This document shows positions 1-5,462 of a DNA stretch of 8,270 bases, piece after piece. Each line of letters opens with the position of its first letter. Within the stretch, counting starts at the first letter, position 1. The notes under the pieces are model-generated. The model did no database searches, had not been told where the DNA came from, and worked only from the letters and a program-made list of their open reading frames with translations. The DNA is taken from positions 1 to 8,270 of the forward strand of contig CALGGM010000033.1 of assembly GCA_937915925.1 (NCBI GenBank), written 5' to 3'. This DNA is from an uncultured Clostridia bacterium. GTDB taxonomy: Bacteria; Bacillota; Clostridia; Christensenellales; CAG-138. The translations under genes and the position numbers were made by a program.

Positions 1-150
1 AGAAGGAAGCATGGTACGCGCGGGAAGCGCGCGATCTACCGCTGTAACGAAGTGGTTCAGCGACGCGCTGCGACCATATGAGACCATTGGTGGATCGCGA
101 AGCGAGGCGGAAGGGTTGTCATTACTCTTTCCTTCCACGACCCCAAAACA
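1..150 (+). other. Upstream region; possible 3' tail of a preceding gene
   Basis: No gene can be called with confidence. Two plus-strand frames run open from the window edge and stop soon after: frame 3 ends at a TAA at 45-47 with the tail KEAWYAREARDLPL, and frame 1 ends at a TGA at 79-81. The frame 3 tail has a reasonable protein-like composition, but it is too short to assign to a family. The stretch after position 81 carries a truncated copy of a dispersed repeat (90-119), so it is probably intergenic. Confidence 0.25.
90..119 (+). repeat. Dispersed repeat A, truncated copy 1
   Basis: These 30 bases match 3291-3320 in the same orientation at 29 of 30 positions, with the single difference at 107 (G) versus 3308 (A). 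The core is a small hairpin, TCGC-GAA-GCGA (95-105). Unlike the second copy, it lacks the 8 bp CCTCCCCT/AGGGGAGG hairpin immediately before it, so it looks like a 5'-truncated member. It lies upstream of the sigma-factor operon. Confidence 0.8.
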
Positions 151-154
151 CATC

Positions 155-189
155 CCACAGAAAAGCGATCCTGTGGTATACTTTTTTTA
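155..189 (+). terminator. Weak terminator-like hairpin with T-run
   Basis: CCACAG (155-160) and CTGTGG (171-176) form a 6 bp stem with a 10-base loop, followed five bases later by seven T residues (182-188). It could end transcription from an upstream gene. The stem is short and the T-run is not directly adjacent, so the call is tentative. The right arm also overlaps an extended -10-like element. Confidence 0.3.
174..182 (+). promoter_or_regulatory. Possible extended -10 sigma-A promoter
   Basis: TGG followed by TATACT (177-182) fits an extended -10 element (TGn plus a hexamer with five of six consensus bases). No good -35 lies 17 bases upstream. If real, it would provide basal expression of the sigma operon in addition to the ECF promoter just downstream. 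Confidence 0.3.
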
Positions 190-197
190 TCAAAAGG

Positions 198-224
198 TGT
201 AACACTTTCGGGCTTGAAATCGTC
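198..224 (+). promoter_or_regulatory. ECF-type promoter of the sigma operon
   Basis: TGTAAC (198-203) and CGTC (221-224) are separated by exactly 17 bases. This matches the -35/-10 pattern of Bacillus ECF promoters of the SigX/SigM/SigV type, with a characteristic AAC in the -35 and a CGTC-type -10. It lies 36 bases upstream of the start codon of an ECF sigma gene, so autoregulation is the natural reading. The motif is seen directly; the regulation is inferred. Confidence 0.75.
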
Positions 225-259
225 TATACAGTAGAGAGGGCAAGGAGGGAGACTGCCGA

Positions 260-805
260 ATGCTGTTGTTGCTGCTGATGTTGGACAGCGAATCGGACCG
301 CGTGCTGATCGGCGAGCTGTTCACACTGAACTTTTCTCGCATGAAGCGCGAGGCGATGTGCATTCTACACGAAGAAAGCACGGCAGAGGACGCCGTGCAG
401 GATACGTTTGTGCGCTGTATTAAGAAGATCGACACGCTCCGAGACCTTCCGGCGCACGCGAGGTCGGTGTATCTTCTCGCCGCGGTCCGGCATACCTCGC
501 TGGATAAGCTTCGAAAGCGCGCGGCGCATCCGAGCGTTCCGATCGAGGAGATCGAGCTTTCGGACGAAAGCGCTTCGGTGGAGGAACGTGTGATGAAAAG
601 CCTCACCGTACAGAAGGTGAAGGAGGCGTTTTGTAAGCTTTCCGAAAGTCAGCAGGACGTGCTCAATTATAAATATCTTCTGGAGCTGAAGGACGGCGAG
701 ATCGCAAAGGCGCTCGGCGTTTCCAAAGCGTCGGTGCGCGTGTACCTGATGCGCGCGAAAAGAGCGATACTTCGGATCTACAGGGAGAACGGCTATGCGG
801 AATAA
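260..805 (+). CDS. ECF-family RNA polymerase sigma factor
   Basis: A 181-residue sigma-70 family protein that would direct RNA polymerase to a specific promoter set. Region 2 spans roughly residues 15-85 and includes the typical AEDAVQDTFVRCIKKID helix (42-58). Region 4 spans roughly 120-171 and includes LSESQQDVLNYKYL and the helix-turn-helix GEIAKALGVSKASVRVYLMRAKRAI segment (146-170). There is no region 1 or 3, as expected for ECF factors. The start at 260 is supported by AAGGAGGG (242-249) ten bases upstream; the opening MLLLLLMLDSESDR resembles clostridial relatives. The ATG at 278 lacks a well-spaced binding site. The 3' end overlaps the next gene by 11 bases, which indicates translational coupling with its probable anti-sigma partner. 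An ECF-type promoter upstream suggests autoregulation. The signal it answers cannot be told from sequence. Confidence 0.92.
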   Translation: MLLLLLMLDSESDRVLIGELFTLNFSRMKREAMCILHEESTAEDAVQDTFVRCIKKIDTLRDLPAHARSVYLLAAVRHTSLDKLRKRAAHPSVPIEEIELSDESASVEERVMKSLTVQKVKEAFCKLSESQQDVLNYKYLLELKDGEIAKALGVSKASVRVYLMRAKRAILRIYRENGYAE

Positions 806-2792
806 ATCGTTTGAAAAGCTGCTGAAAGATGCGATCGTTCTGGCGGCGGAGGAGCGTGGGACCCGCCTGGATCGCGAGCCCGTCGAGCCGGCGCCGCTTG
901 TTGCACAGGCGCGTTTGGACGCGGTGCTGAACGGAAAGCGGAAGGAACCGAAGCGGACCGCTTCCGACGCATCTTCGGAACAGCCGAAAAAGCTTGCGCA
1001 GCGTCGGCTTACCTACGTGCTTACCGCGGCCTCGGCTGCCGCTGTGGTCCTTGTCGCCGTGTTTCTCATCGGCACGGGCGGTCTTCTCGGAACGAAATCG
1101 GTAAAGGACGCGGTCATGCCCACGGAGCAACCGCTCATGCAGACGGAGACCACCGCCGCGCCGGGAGCGCCGGGTGAACAGGAACTCGGAGAACCGCTGC
1201 CGTTTGCGAGCGCGACCTTTGCGGACAAAACTGCGGCAAGCACCTCCATGATGCGCTTTTATGAGGAAAATCGCACGCTGCTGATGGCGGTAGCTGAGGA
1301 TCTGAAAGTGCCGGAGCACGTCGAGATCAAAAACGGCGTTGTATATCCAATCAAGGACGACGGCTTTGTGGACTGGGACCATCCGTATGCGTCGATGACG
1401 GATGCGATCAGGGCATTTCTGGACCTTCCGGACAGTGTGGACTATGTCCTCTTCTGGAATGATTCGATCTTTCACGTCTCTCTGCAATGGACGAACGACA
1501 GCGGGTATTATTCGACTGAACTTGTTTTCGCGGAAGACGGGCAGAGAATCGTAAACATGATGTCCGAAAAAGGCGGCTCAACGCTGGAACCGGTGTATGA
1601 AGACGGTGCATGGGGCGTCTATACGATCTGCTGGCAGAAAGCGCCGTACTATTATAATGCAAGCTATGCGTTTGGACGGGAAACCGGCGTCTGGGAGACG
1701 GACGATGTTCCGTTCCTGTATCTGGAGCTGCTTGACGACGGAACGGCGCGCATCCTTGAAAGGTTCGAAGACGCAGATATCCGGGCGCACTATGCATGGG
1801 ACTATAACAGAGATTGCTTCAGGATCACTTTTTCCGATCAGACCGTTGTCAGTACGGCAGAGCTGCATATCAATACGGACGCCATGACGCTGACGCTTGC
1901 GGACGGCAGTACCGTCGAGGCGACACGGGCAGAGGGCGTCGTGCTGCCGCTGCGCGCGTCGGATACGGACAGGACACGAAACACTGCCATGCTCCCGGCC
2001 GTCTGTCCGGCGTATGCACTCGGGACAAGCGCGAAAGAGCCGATCGAGGGGATCCTGTTCCGGTATGACCTTGACGGGGACGGCACGGCGGAAACGATCT
2101 CGTTCCGGCAGAGCCCGGACGACGGCGATACGCCCGTCATCATTTCCATCGACGAACGCGAATATCCGCTTGCGGAGTTGGATCCGAGGGATAAAGTCAG
2201 ACAGGCGATCCTGCTGAAGCCGGATCCCGCGTCGGAGGATCTTGCACTTGTGCTGACAACGGAAGACCTTTATGCGGACTGGAACGAAACCGCGATCCTT
2301 TTGCTGCACGGCAGGGAAGTACGGGAAATCAAGGGAGAATACAACGACGCATATGCTTATCTGCAGGATGGATCACTGCGCATTACCGCCCGATGCTGGC
2401 TGATGGGGACGTATTACGGCAGTCGCGCGTACTCAGGAACAGAATTGAAGCCGGAGTCGGAATGGTATGAAACCGGCGTTCTCGACAGAGTGAAGGATTG
2501 GACGCGGGAGAAGCAGATTGAGTTTAACTACCTGTTCAAAGTGGTCCGCGACCTGCCCTGCACGATCGACGGCAAGCCTGCCGTGATCGAGCCCGGCACG
2601 TGGGTGTATCTCCTGCGTTGGAAGGACACGGATGATTTTGCGAAGGTCATGACCGAGGACGGCAGGATCGCAACGCTGACATTTACGCCGGAGTACGATC
2701 GGTATTTGGACGGCACGACCTACGTGAGAGCGTATCTGATCGACGGCATCGACGCGGAAACGTACTTCGACAATCTCAATATGGCAGGGTGA
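795..2792 (+). CDS. Large single-pass membrane protein, probable anti-sigma/sensor
   Basis: A 665-residue protein whose position directly after, and overlapping, the ECF sigma gene suggests it controls that sigma factor. The first 70 residues are charged and cytoplasmic in type (MRNKSFEKLLKDAIVLAAEE), suited to sigma binding. One membrane helix lies at about 72-98. A Pro/Thr/Ala-rich spacer (about 108-130) leads to an outer region of more than 500 residues. Within it I see a lipocalin-like beta-rich stretch at about 296-385 (LELLDDGTARI, LTLADGSTVEATR), a calcium-loop-like DLDGDGTAE at 425-433, and an SH3-like end at about 590-631 (PGTWVYLLRW). No zinc-binding HxxxCxxC anti-sigma motif is present. 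The start at 795 has AGGGAGA (782-788) at good spacing. It stops four bases before the next ATG. The anti-sigma role is inferred from context and topology; the ligand is unknown. Confidence 0.8.
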   Translation: MRNKSFEKLLKDAIVLAAEERGTRLDREPVEPAPLVAQARLDAVLNGKRKEPKRTASDASSEQPKKLAQRRLTYVLTAASAAAVVLVAVFLIGTGGLLGTKSVKDAVMPTEQPLMQTETTAAPGAPGEQELGEPLPFASATFADKTAASTSMMRFYEENRTLLMAVAEDLKVPEHVEIKNGVVYPIKDDGFVDWDHPYASMTDAIRAFLDLPDSVDYVLFWNDSIFHVSLQWTNDSGYYSTELVFAEDGQRIVNMMSEKGGSTLEPVYEDGAWGVYTICWQKAPYYYNASYAFGRETGVWETDDVPFLYLELLDDGTARILERFEDADIRAHYAWDYNRDCFRITFSDQTVVSTAELHINTDAMTLTLADGSTVEATRAEGVVLPLRASDTDRTRNTAMLPAVCPAYALGTSAKEPIEGILFRYDLDGDGTAETISFRQSPDDGDTPVIISIDEREYPLAELDPRDKVRQAILLKPDPASEDLALVLTTEDLYADWNETAILLLHGREVREIKGEYNDAYAYLQDGSLRITARCWLMGTYYGSRAYSGTELKPESEWYETGVLDRVKDWTREKQIEFNYLFKVVRDLPCTIDGKPAVIEPGTWVYLLRWKDTDDFAKVMTEDGRIATLTFTPEYDRYLDGTTYVRAYLIDGIDAETYFDNLNMAG

Positions 2793-2795
2793 GCT

Positions 2796-3116
2796 ATGAA
2801 AAAGAAATGGGTCAAAACAGTCATAATCGTATGCGTGATCGTGCTTGCGGTGCTGTGCGTTCCGATTCGACTTGAGTATAAGGACGGCGGGTCGATCTTG
2901 TATGCGGCGGTGCTGTATCGGATCACGCTTTACCATCAATATGCTTGGGAAGGAACGGACGAGAACGGCGACGTCTGGTTTGCGAATGGCAGCGAACGCG
3001 TCAAAGCCAAACCCGGCGAATGGTGGGAGCTTGGCGGGACAGAGGTCGTGATTTGCGGCGTCACGGTATATGATAACACCGGGCTAAGAAAGGTTTCCGA
3101 CGCGCCTGAAGAATAG
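2796..3116 (+). CDS. Small membrane-anchored hypothetical protein
   Basis: A 106-residue protein, third in the sigma operon, starting only three bases after the preceding stop codon. The binding site GGCAGGG overlaps the end of the upstream gene, so translation is probably coupled. It has a short Lys-rich start (MKKKWVK), one hydrophobic segment at about 7-23, and an outer part with RLEYKDGG, a Trp/Tyr-rich middle and EWWELGGTEVVICGVTVYDNTG. The topology fits an uncleaved anchor or signal peptide with the C-terminus outside. It resembles small clostridial proteins with a membrane helix followed by a DGG motif, but I cannot name a family. As a co-transcribed gene it may be an accessory to the sensor or an effector of the envelope response; that is inference. 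Confidence 0.8.
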   Translation: MKKKWVKTVIIVCVIVLAVLCVPIRLEYKDGGSILYAAVLYRITLYHQYAWEGTDENGDVWFANGSERVKAKPGEWWELGGTEVVICGVTVYDNTGLRKVSDAPEE

Positions 3117-3226
3117 AGAAACAGGTCGTCCATGCGACGTCTTGTCACCAGAGGCGCGCAGCGGCGGAAGGATGATGACACAACGGAGGTGCGCGGCAAA
3201 GCACGCGCCGCTGTTATGCGGCAGGC

Positions 3227-3256
3227 GGGCGGATAATATCCGCCCCTACGGGTAAT
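3227..3256 (+). repeat. Palindromic dispersed repeat B, copy 1
   Basis: A perfect inverted repeat GGGCGGATA (3227-3235) and TATCCGCCC (3237-3245) with one central base, followed by CTACGGGTAAT. The 27 bases 3230-3256 match 3361-3387 with a single difference. It is similar in style to short palindromic elements scattered in clostridial intergenic regions. Confidence 0.8.
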
Positions 3257-3270
3257 CGCGTTCTTTCTTG

Positions 3271-3320
3271 CCTCCCCTGTGCAAGGGGAGGTGGATCGCG
3301 AAGCGAGACGGAAGGGTTGT
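3271..3320 (+). repeat. Dispersed repeat A, fuller copy 2
   Basis: It begins with a perfect 8 bp hairpin, CCTCCCCT (3271-3278) and AGGGGAGG (3284-3291) around GTGCA. This is followed by the conserved 30 bases (3291-3320) also found at 90-119, including the TCGC-GAA-GCGA mini-hairpin (3296-3306). It lies between the two copies of repeat B. A frame through it reads MPPLCKGRW, a common spurious translation of such repeats. Confidence 0.8.
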
Positions 3321-3360
3321 TTCCCGTTCCGCTGTTTTGAACCGTGCGAAACTGAACGGT

Positions 3361-3387
3361 CGGATGATATCCGCCCCTACGGGTAAT
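3361..3387 (+). repeat. Palindromic dispersed repeat B, copy 2
   Basis: Matches 3230-3256 at 26 of 27 bases in the same orientation. The palindrome is shorter here, CGGAT (3361-3365) and ATCCG (3369-3373), because the outer GGG of copy 1 is missing. Confidence 0.8.
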
Positions 3388-3505
3388 ATTCTTCTTGAGG
3401 GTTCTTGTAACCGGTTCGATAGGAGCATAACGGATTTATCTTCAAAAGTCCATATGAACGTATTTGGAGAATTTACAACCAATGGTTGGATTATATGGAT
3501 AAAAG

Positions 3506-3531
3506 AAAGAGCGGTCAAGCGACCGCTCTTT
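3506..3531 (-). terminator. Rho-independent terminator of the lrp-pnt operon
   Basis: A perfect 11 bp stem, AAAGAGCGGTC (3506-3516) and GACCGCTCTTT (3521-3531), closes a four-base loop. On the minus strand the stem begins 11 bases after the pntB stop codon and is followed by CTTTT, extending the T-rich end of the stem. The plus strand reads TATGCGTTTT afterwards, so it might also work weakly for the convergent sigma operon. Confidence 0.85.
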
Positions 3532-3542
3532 ATGCGTTTTGA

Positions 3543-5462
3543 TTACAGCTCGGCAATCAGCGTATCGAGAGAATCCTTCGCGTCGCCGAGCAGCAGGCGT
3601 AAACCGTGCTTACGCGAGTAGAGCGGATTCTCAACGCCCGCGTAGCCGGGCTTCAGGTCGAAGTTGCAAACGATGACTTCCGGCGCCTCGTCGACGTTCA
3701 GGATCGGCATACCGTAGATCGGCGTGCCTTCCGCTTCACGCGCGGCGGGATTCATGACGTCGCTTGCACCGACGACCACGACCGCGTCACAGGTCTTAAA
3801 ATCGTCGTTGATCGCGTCAAGCTCATAAAGGTGCTCGTAATCGACGTCCGCTTCGGCAAGCAGCACGTTCATGTGACCGGGCATGCGTCCCGCGACCGGA
3901 TGGATCGCAAAGCGCACCGTCGCGCCGTTTGCTTCAAGCTTGTCGCAAAGCTCCTTGACCTTGTGCTGCGCCTGCGAAAGCGCCATGCCGTAGCCCGGAA
4001 CGATGATGACGTTCTTTGCGTCTTTTAAGGAGAACGCGGGCGCTTCGGCTGCCTCCTGCTTCGGTTTGGTCTCCGAAAGCTCGGCAATCAACGTATCGAG
4101 GGAATCCTTCGCATCGCCGAGCAGCAGGCGTAAACCGTGCTTACGCGAGTAGAGCGGATTCTCAACGCCCGCGTAGCCGGGCTTCAGGTCGAAGTTGCAA
4201 ACGATGACTTCCGGCGCCTCGTCGACGTTCAGGATCGGCATACCGTAGATCGGCGTGCCTTCCGCTTCACGCGCGGCGGGATTCATGACGTCGCTTGCAC
4301 CGACGACCACGACCGCGTCACAGGTCTTAAAATCGTCGTTGATCGCGTCAAGCTCATAAAGGTGCTCGTAATCGACGTCCGCTTCGGCAAGCAGCACGTT
4401 CATGTGACCGGGCATGCGACCCGCGACCGGATGGATCGCGAAGCGCACCGTCGCGCCGTTTGCTTCAAGCTTGTCGCAGAGCGACTTGACCTTATGCTGC
4501 GCCTGCGAAAGCGCCATGCCGTAGCCCGGAACGATGATCACGTTCTTCGCGTCCTTCAGGGAGAACGTTTCTTCGGGCTCGGGCTCGGGTTCGGGCTCCG
4601 GTTCGGGAGCGGGGGCTTCCTCCTTCTTTTCGCCGGGCTTGTCGAGCTTCACGGTCTTGCCGAGCAGGATGTCCATCAGATGACGGTTCATCGCGCGGCA
4701 CATGATTTGCGTGAGCAGCAGTCCTGAGGATCCGACGATACCGCCGACCGCAACGAGTAGGACGTTCGAAATCGCCATACCTGCGATCGCGCCCGCAACG
4801 CCGGACAGCGAGTTCAAGAGAGAGATCGCGACGGGCATATCCGCACCGCCGACGCGCATTGCGAACAGCCAGCCGAACAGCAGCGCCGCAACCGCGCAGA
4901 TCACGAGCGAAACGATCTGAAGTCCGTTGAACGCCGCAAGCACGACGCCGACGAGGCACGCGACGAGCAGCAGCACGGACACGAGGCTGTGCCCTTTGAA
5001 CTTCTTCGGGCGGCTGTCGATCTTACGTGCAAGCTTCAGCGCGGCGATGAGCGAGCCGGTGAAGGTGATCGCGCCGATGACGAGCGCGAGCGCCGCAGTG
5101 ACGTTTGCAAAGACGGTGCTTTCTGCATTCACAAGCTCGATCGCGCCGACGAACGCGCTTGCGAGACCGCCGATGCCGTTCAAAAGCGCGACGGTCTGTG
5201 GCATTTCGATCATCTTGACCTTCTTTGCCCAGACGAGACCGATGACAAGACCGACTGCCATTGCGCCCAGCGCGGCAAGCAGGATCCAGAACTTAAAGAC
5301 CGTCAGCGCGTTCCATGCGGTCAGCACGATCGCAAGCGCCATCACGCAGGTGCAGACGAGGTTGCCCGCGACCGCGGAGCGGACCTTGCTCTGCATCGAA
5401 AGACCGACGAGCACGAACGCCGAGAGAACGGCGGAGAGGACGAAAAACAGCGTGATACTCAT
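3543..5462 (-). CDS. pntB: NAD(P) transhydrogenase subunit beta with duplicated domain III
   Basis: The beta subunit of proton-translocating transhydrogenase, an inner-membrane enzyme coupling hydride transfer between NAD(H) and NADP(H) to proton movement. At 639 residues it is about 175 longer than E. coli PntB (462). Residues 1-265 form the multi-helix membrane domain, with MPQTVALLNGIGGLAS (87-102), ADMPVAISLLNSLSG (207-221) and GSSGLLLTQIMCRAMNR (244-260). A Pro/Glu-rich linker (about 279-299) leads to domain III at 300-462, then a 14-residue linker and a second domain III at 477-639. Each has GYGMALSQAQ (313-322, 490-499), FAIHPVAGRMPGHMNVLLAEA, INDDF and GYAGVENPLY. The copies differ only at Ser327/Glu504. 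The usual KRS motif reads NFD (423-425, 600-602), and the E. coli beta-His91 position is Asn95. The start overlaps the pntAB stop (ATGA) and has AAGGAGGG (5472-5479) upstream. The family is certain; nucleotide preference is open. Confidence 0.96.
   Translation of the reverse strand: MSITLFFVLSAVLSAFVLVGLSMQSKVRSAVAGNLVCTCVMALAIVLTAWNALTVFKFWILLAALGAMAVGLVIGLVWAKKVKMIEMPQTVALLNGIGGLASAFVGAIELVNAESTVFANVTAALALVIGAITFTGSLIAALKLARKIDSRPKKFKGHSLVSVLLLVACLVGVVLAAFNGLQIVSLVICAVAALLFGWLFAMRVGGADMPVAISLLNSLSGVAGAIAGMAISNVLLVAVGGIVGSSGLLLTQIMCRAMNRHLMDILLGKTVKLDKPGEKKEEAPAPEPEPEPEPEPEETFSLKDAKNVIIVPGYGMALSQAQHKVKSLCDKLEANGATVRFAIHPVAGRMPGHMNVLLAEADVDYEHLYELDAINDDFKTCDAVVVVGASDVMNPAAREAEGTPIYGMPILNVDEAPEVIVCNFDLKPGYAGVENPLYSRKHGLRLLLGDAKDSLDTLIAELSETKPKQEAAEAPAFSLKDAKNVIIVPGYGMALSQAQHKVKELCDKLEANGATVRFAIHPVAGRMPGHMNVLLAEADVDYEHLYELDAINDDFKTCDAVVVVGASDVMNPAAREAEGTPIYGMPILNVDEAPEVIVCNFDLKPGYAGVENPLYSRKHGLRLLLGDAKDSLDTLIAEL
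3546..4036 (-). repeat. Tandem duplication in pntB, C-terminal copy of domain III
   Basis: It aligns without gaps to 4077-4567 at an offset of 531 bases (177 codons). I count 15 differences in 491 positions: 3546, 3560, 3570, 3582, 3888, 3909, 3948, 3952, 3953, 3963, 4008, 4017, 4023, 4026 and 4028. The stretch 3583-3887 (305 bases) is identical. All but the adjacent pair 3952/3953 are synonymous. Confidence 0.95.
4077..4567 (-). repeat. Tandem duplication in pntB, internal copy of domain III
   Basis: Partner of 3546-4036, in the same orientation and frame. The identical core is 4114-4418. The segment 4037-4076 between the copies encodes the second linker, SETKPKQEAAEAPA, which is not part of the repeated domain. 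Confidence 0.95.
4572..4613 (-). repeat. Hexanucleotide repeat encoding the Pro-Glu linker
   Basis: Seven imperfect six-base units of the form nTCGGG/CTCGGG on the plus strand (TTCGGG, CTCGGG, CTCGGG, TTCGGG, CTCCGG, TTCGGG, AGCGGG). On the coding strand they give alternating Pro and Glu codons. They lie just before the first domain III and form a stiff, extended, negatively charged tether. Such tracts can change length by slippage. Confidence 0.8.

Larger units (their letters stand above)
3117..3505. other. Intergenic region with repeat cluster, no gene seen
   Basis: About 390 bases separate the convergent sigma and pnt operons. No credible gene is present. The region holds two copies of palindromic repeat B flanking one full copy of repeat A, and a small hairpin GCCGC-TGTTAT-GCGGC (3207-3222). 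I see no good terminator with a T-run just downstream of the sigma operon; the palindromes may serve that purpose or the mRNA may run on to the hairpin at 3506-3531. The stretch 3388-3505 is AT-richer and shows nothing I can name. Confidence 0.7.

Noticed and set aside
663..2309. Minus-strand frames 663-1487 and 1578-2309 under the sigma operon
   Set aside because: Arg/His-rich antisense shadows of the sensor gene with no ribosome binding site.
3227..3387. Repeat cluster as a CRISPR array
   Set aside because: Only two copies of B and one of A, with irregular spacing and no regular spacers; no cas genes in the window.
3406..3432. Second TGTAAC as a possible ECF promoter (also one at 43-48)
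   Set aside because: No CGTC-type -10 is found 16-17 bases downstream of either, and no plus-strand gene follows the one at 3406.
3268..3621. 117-codon plus-strand frame starting MPPLCKGRW
   Set aside because: It begins inside repeat A and runs through the terminator into the antisense of pntB; a typical spurious translation of this repeat type.
4428..4444. Match to the repeat A core (TGGATCGCGAAGCG) inside pntB
   Set aside because: It encodes the conserved RFAIHP segment of domain III, and the partner copy differs by a synonymous base; chance similarity.
3543..4567. Domain III duplication as a pure assembly error
   Set aside because: The edges differ at 15 positions, mostly synonymous, and the linkers differ, which a collapsed or duplicated contig end would not create. 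Read mapping is still the decisive test.
3606..4727. Plus-strand frames 3606-4028 and 4137-4727 that look like a repeated gene family
   Set aside because: They begin with the same sequence only because they are antisense to the two domain III copies of pntB.
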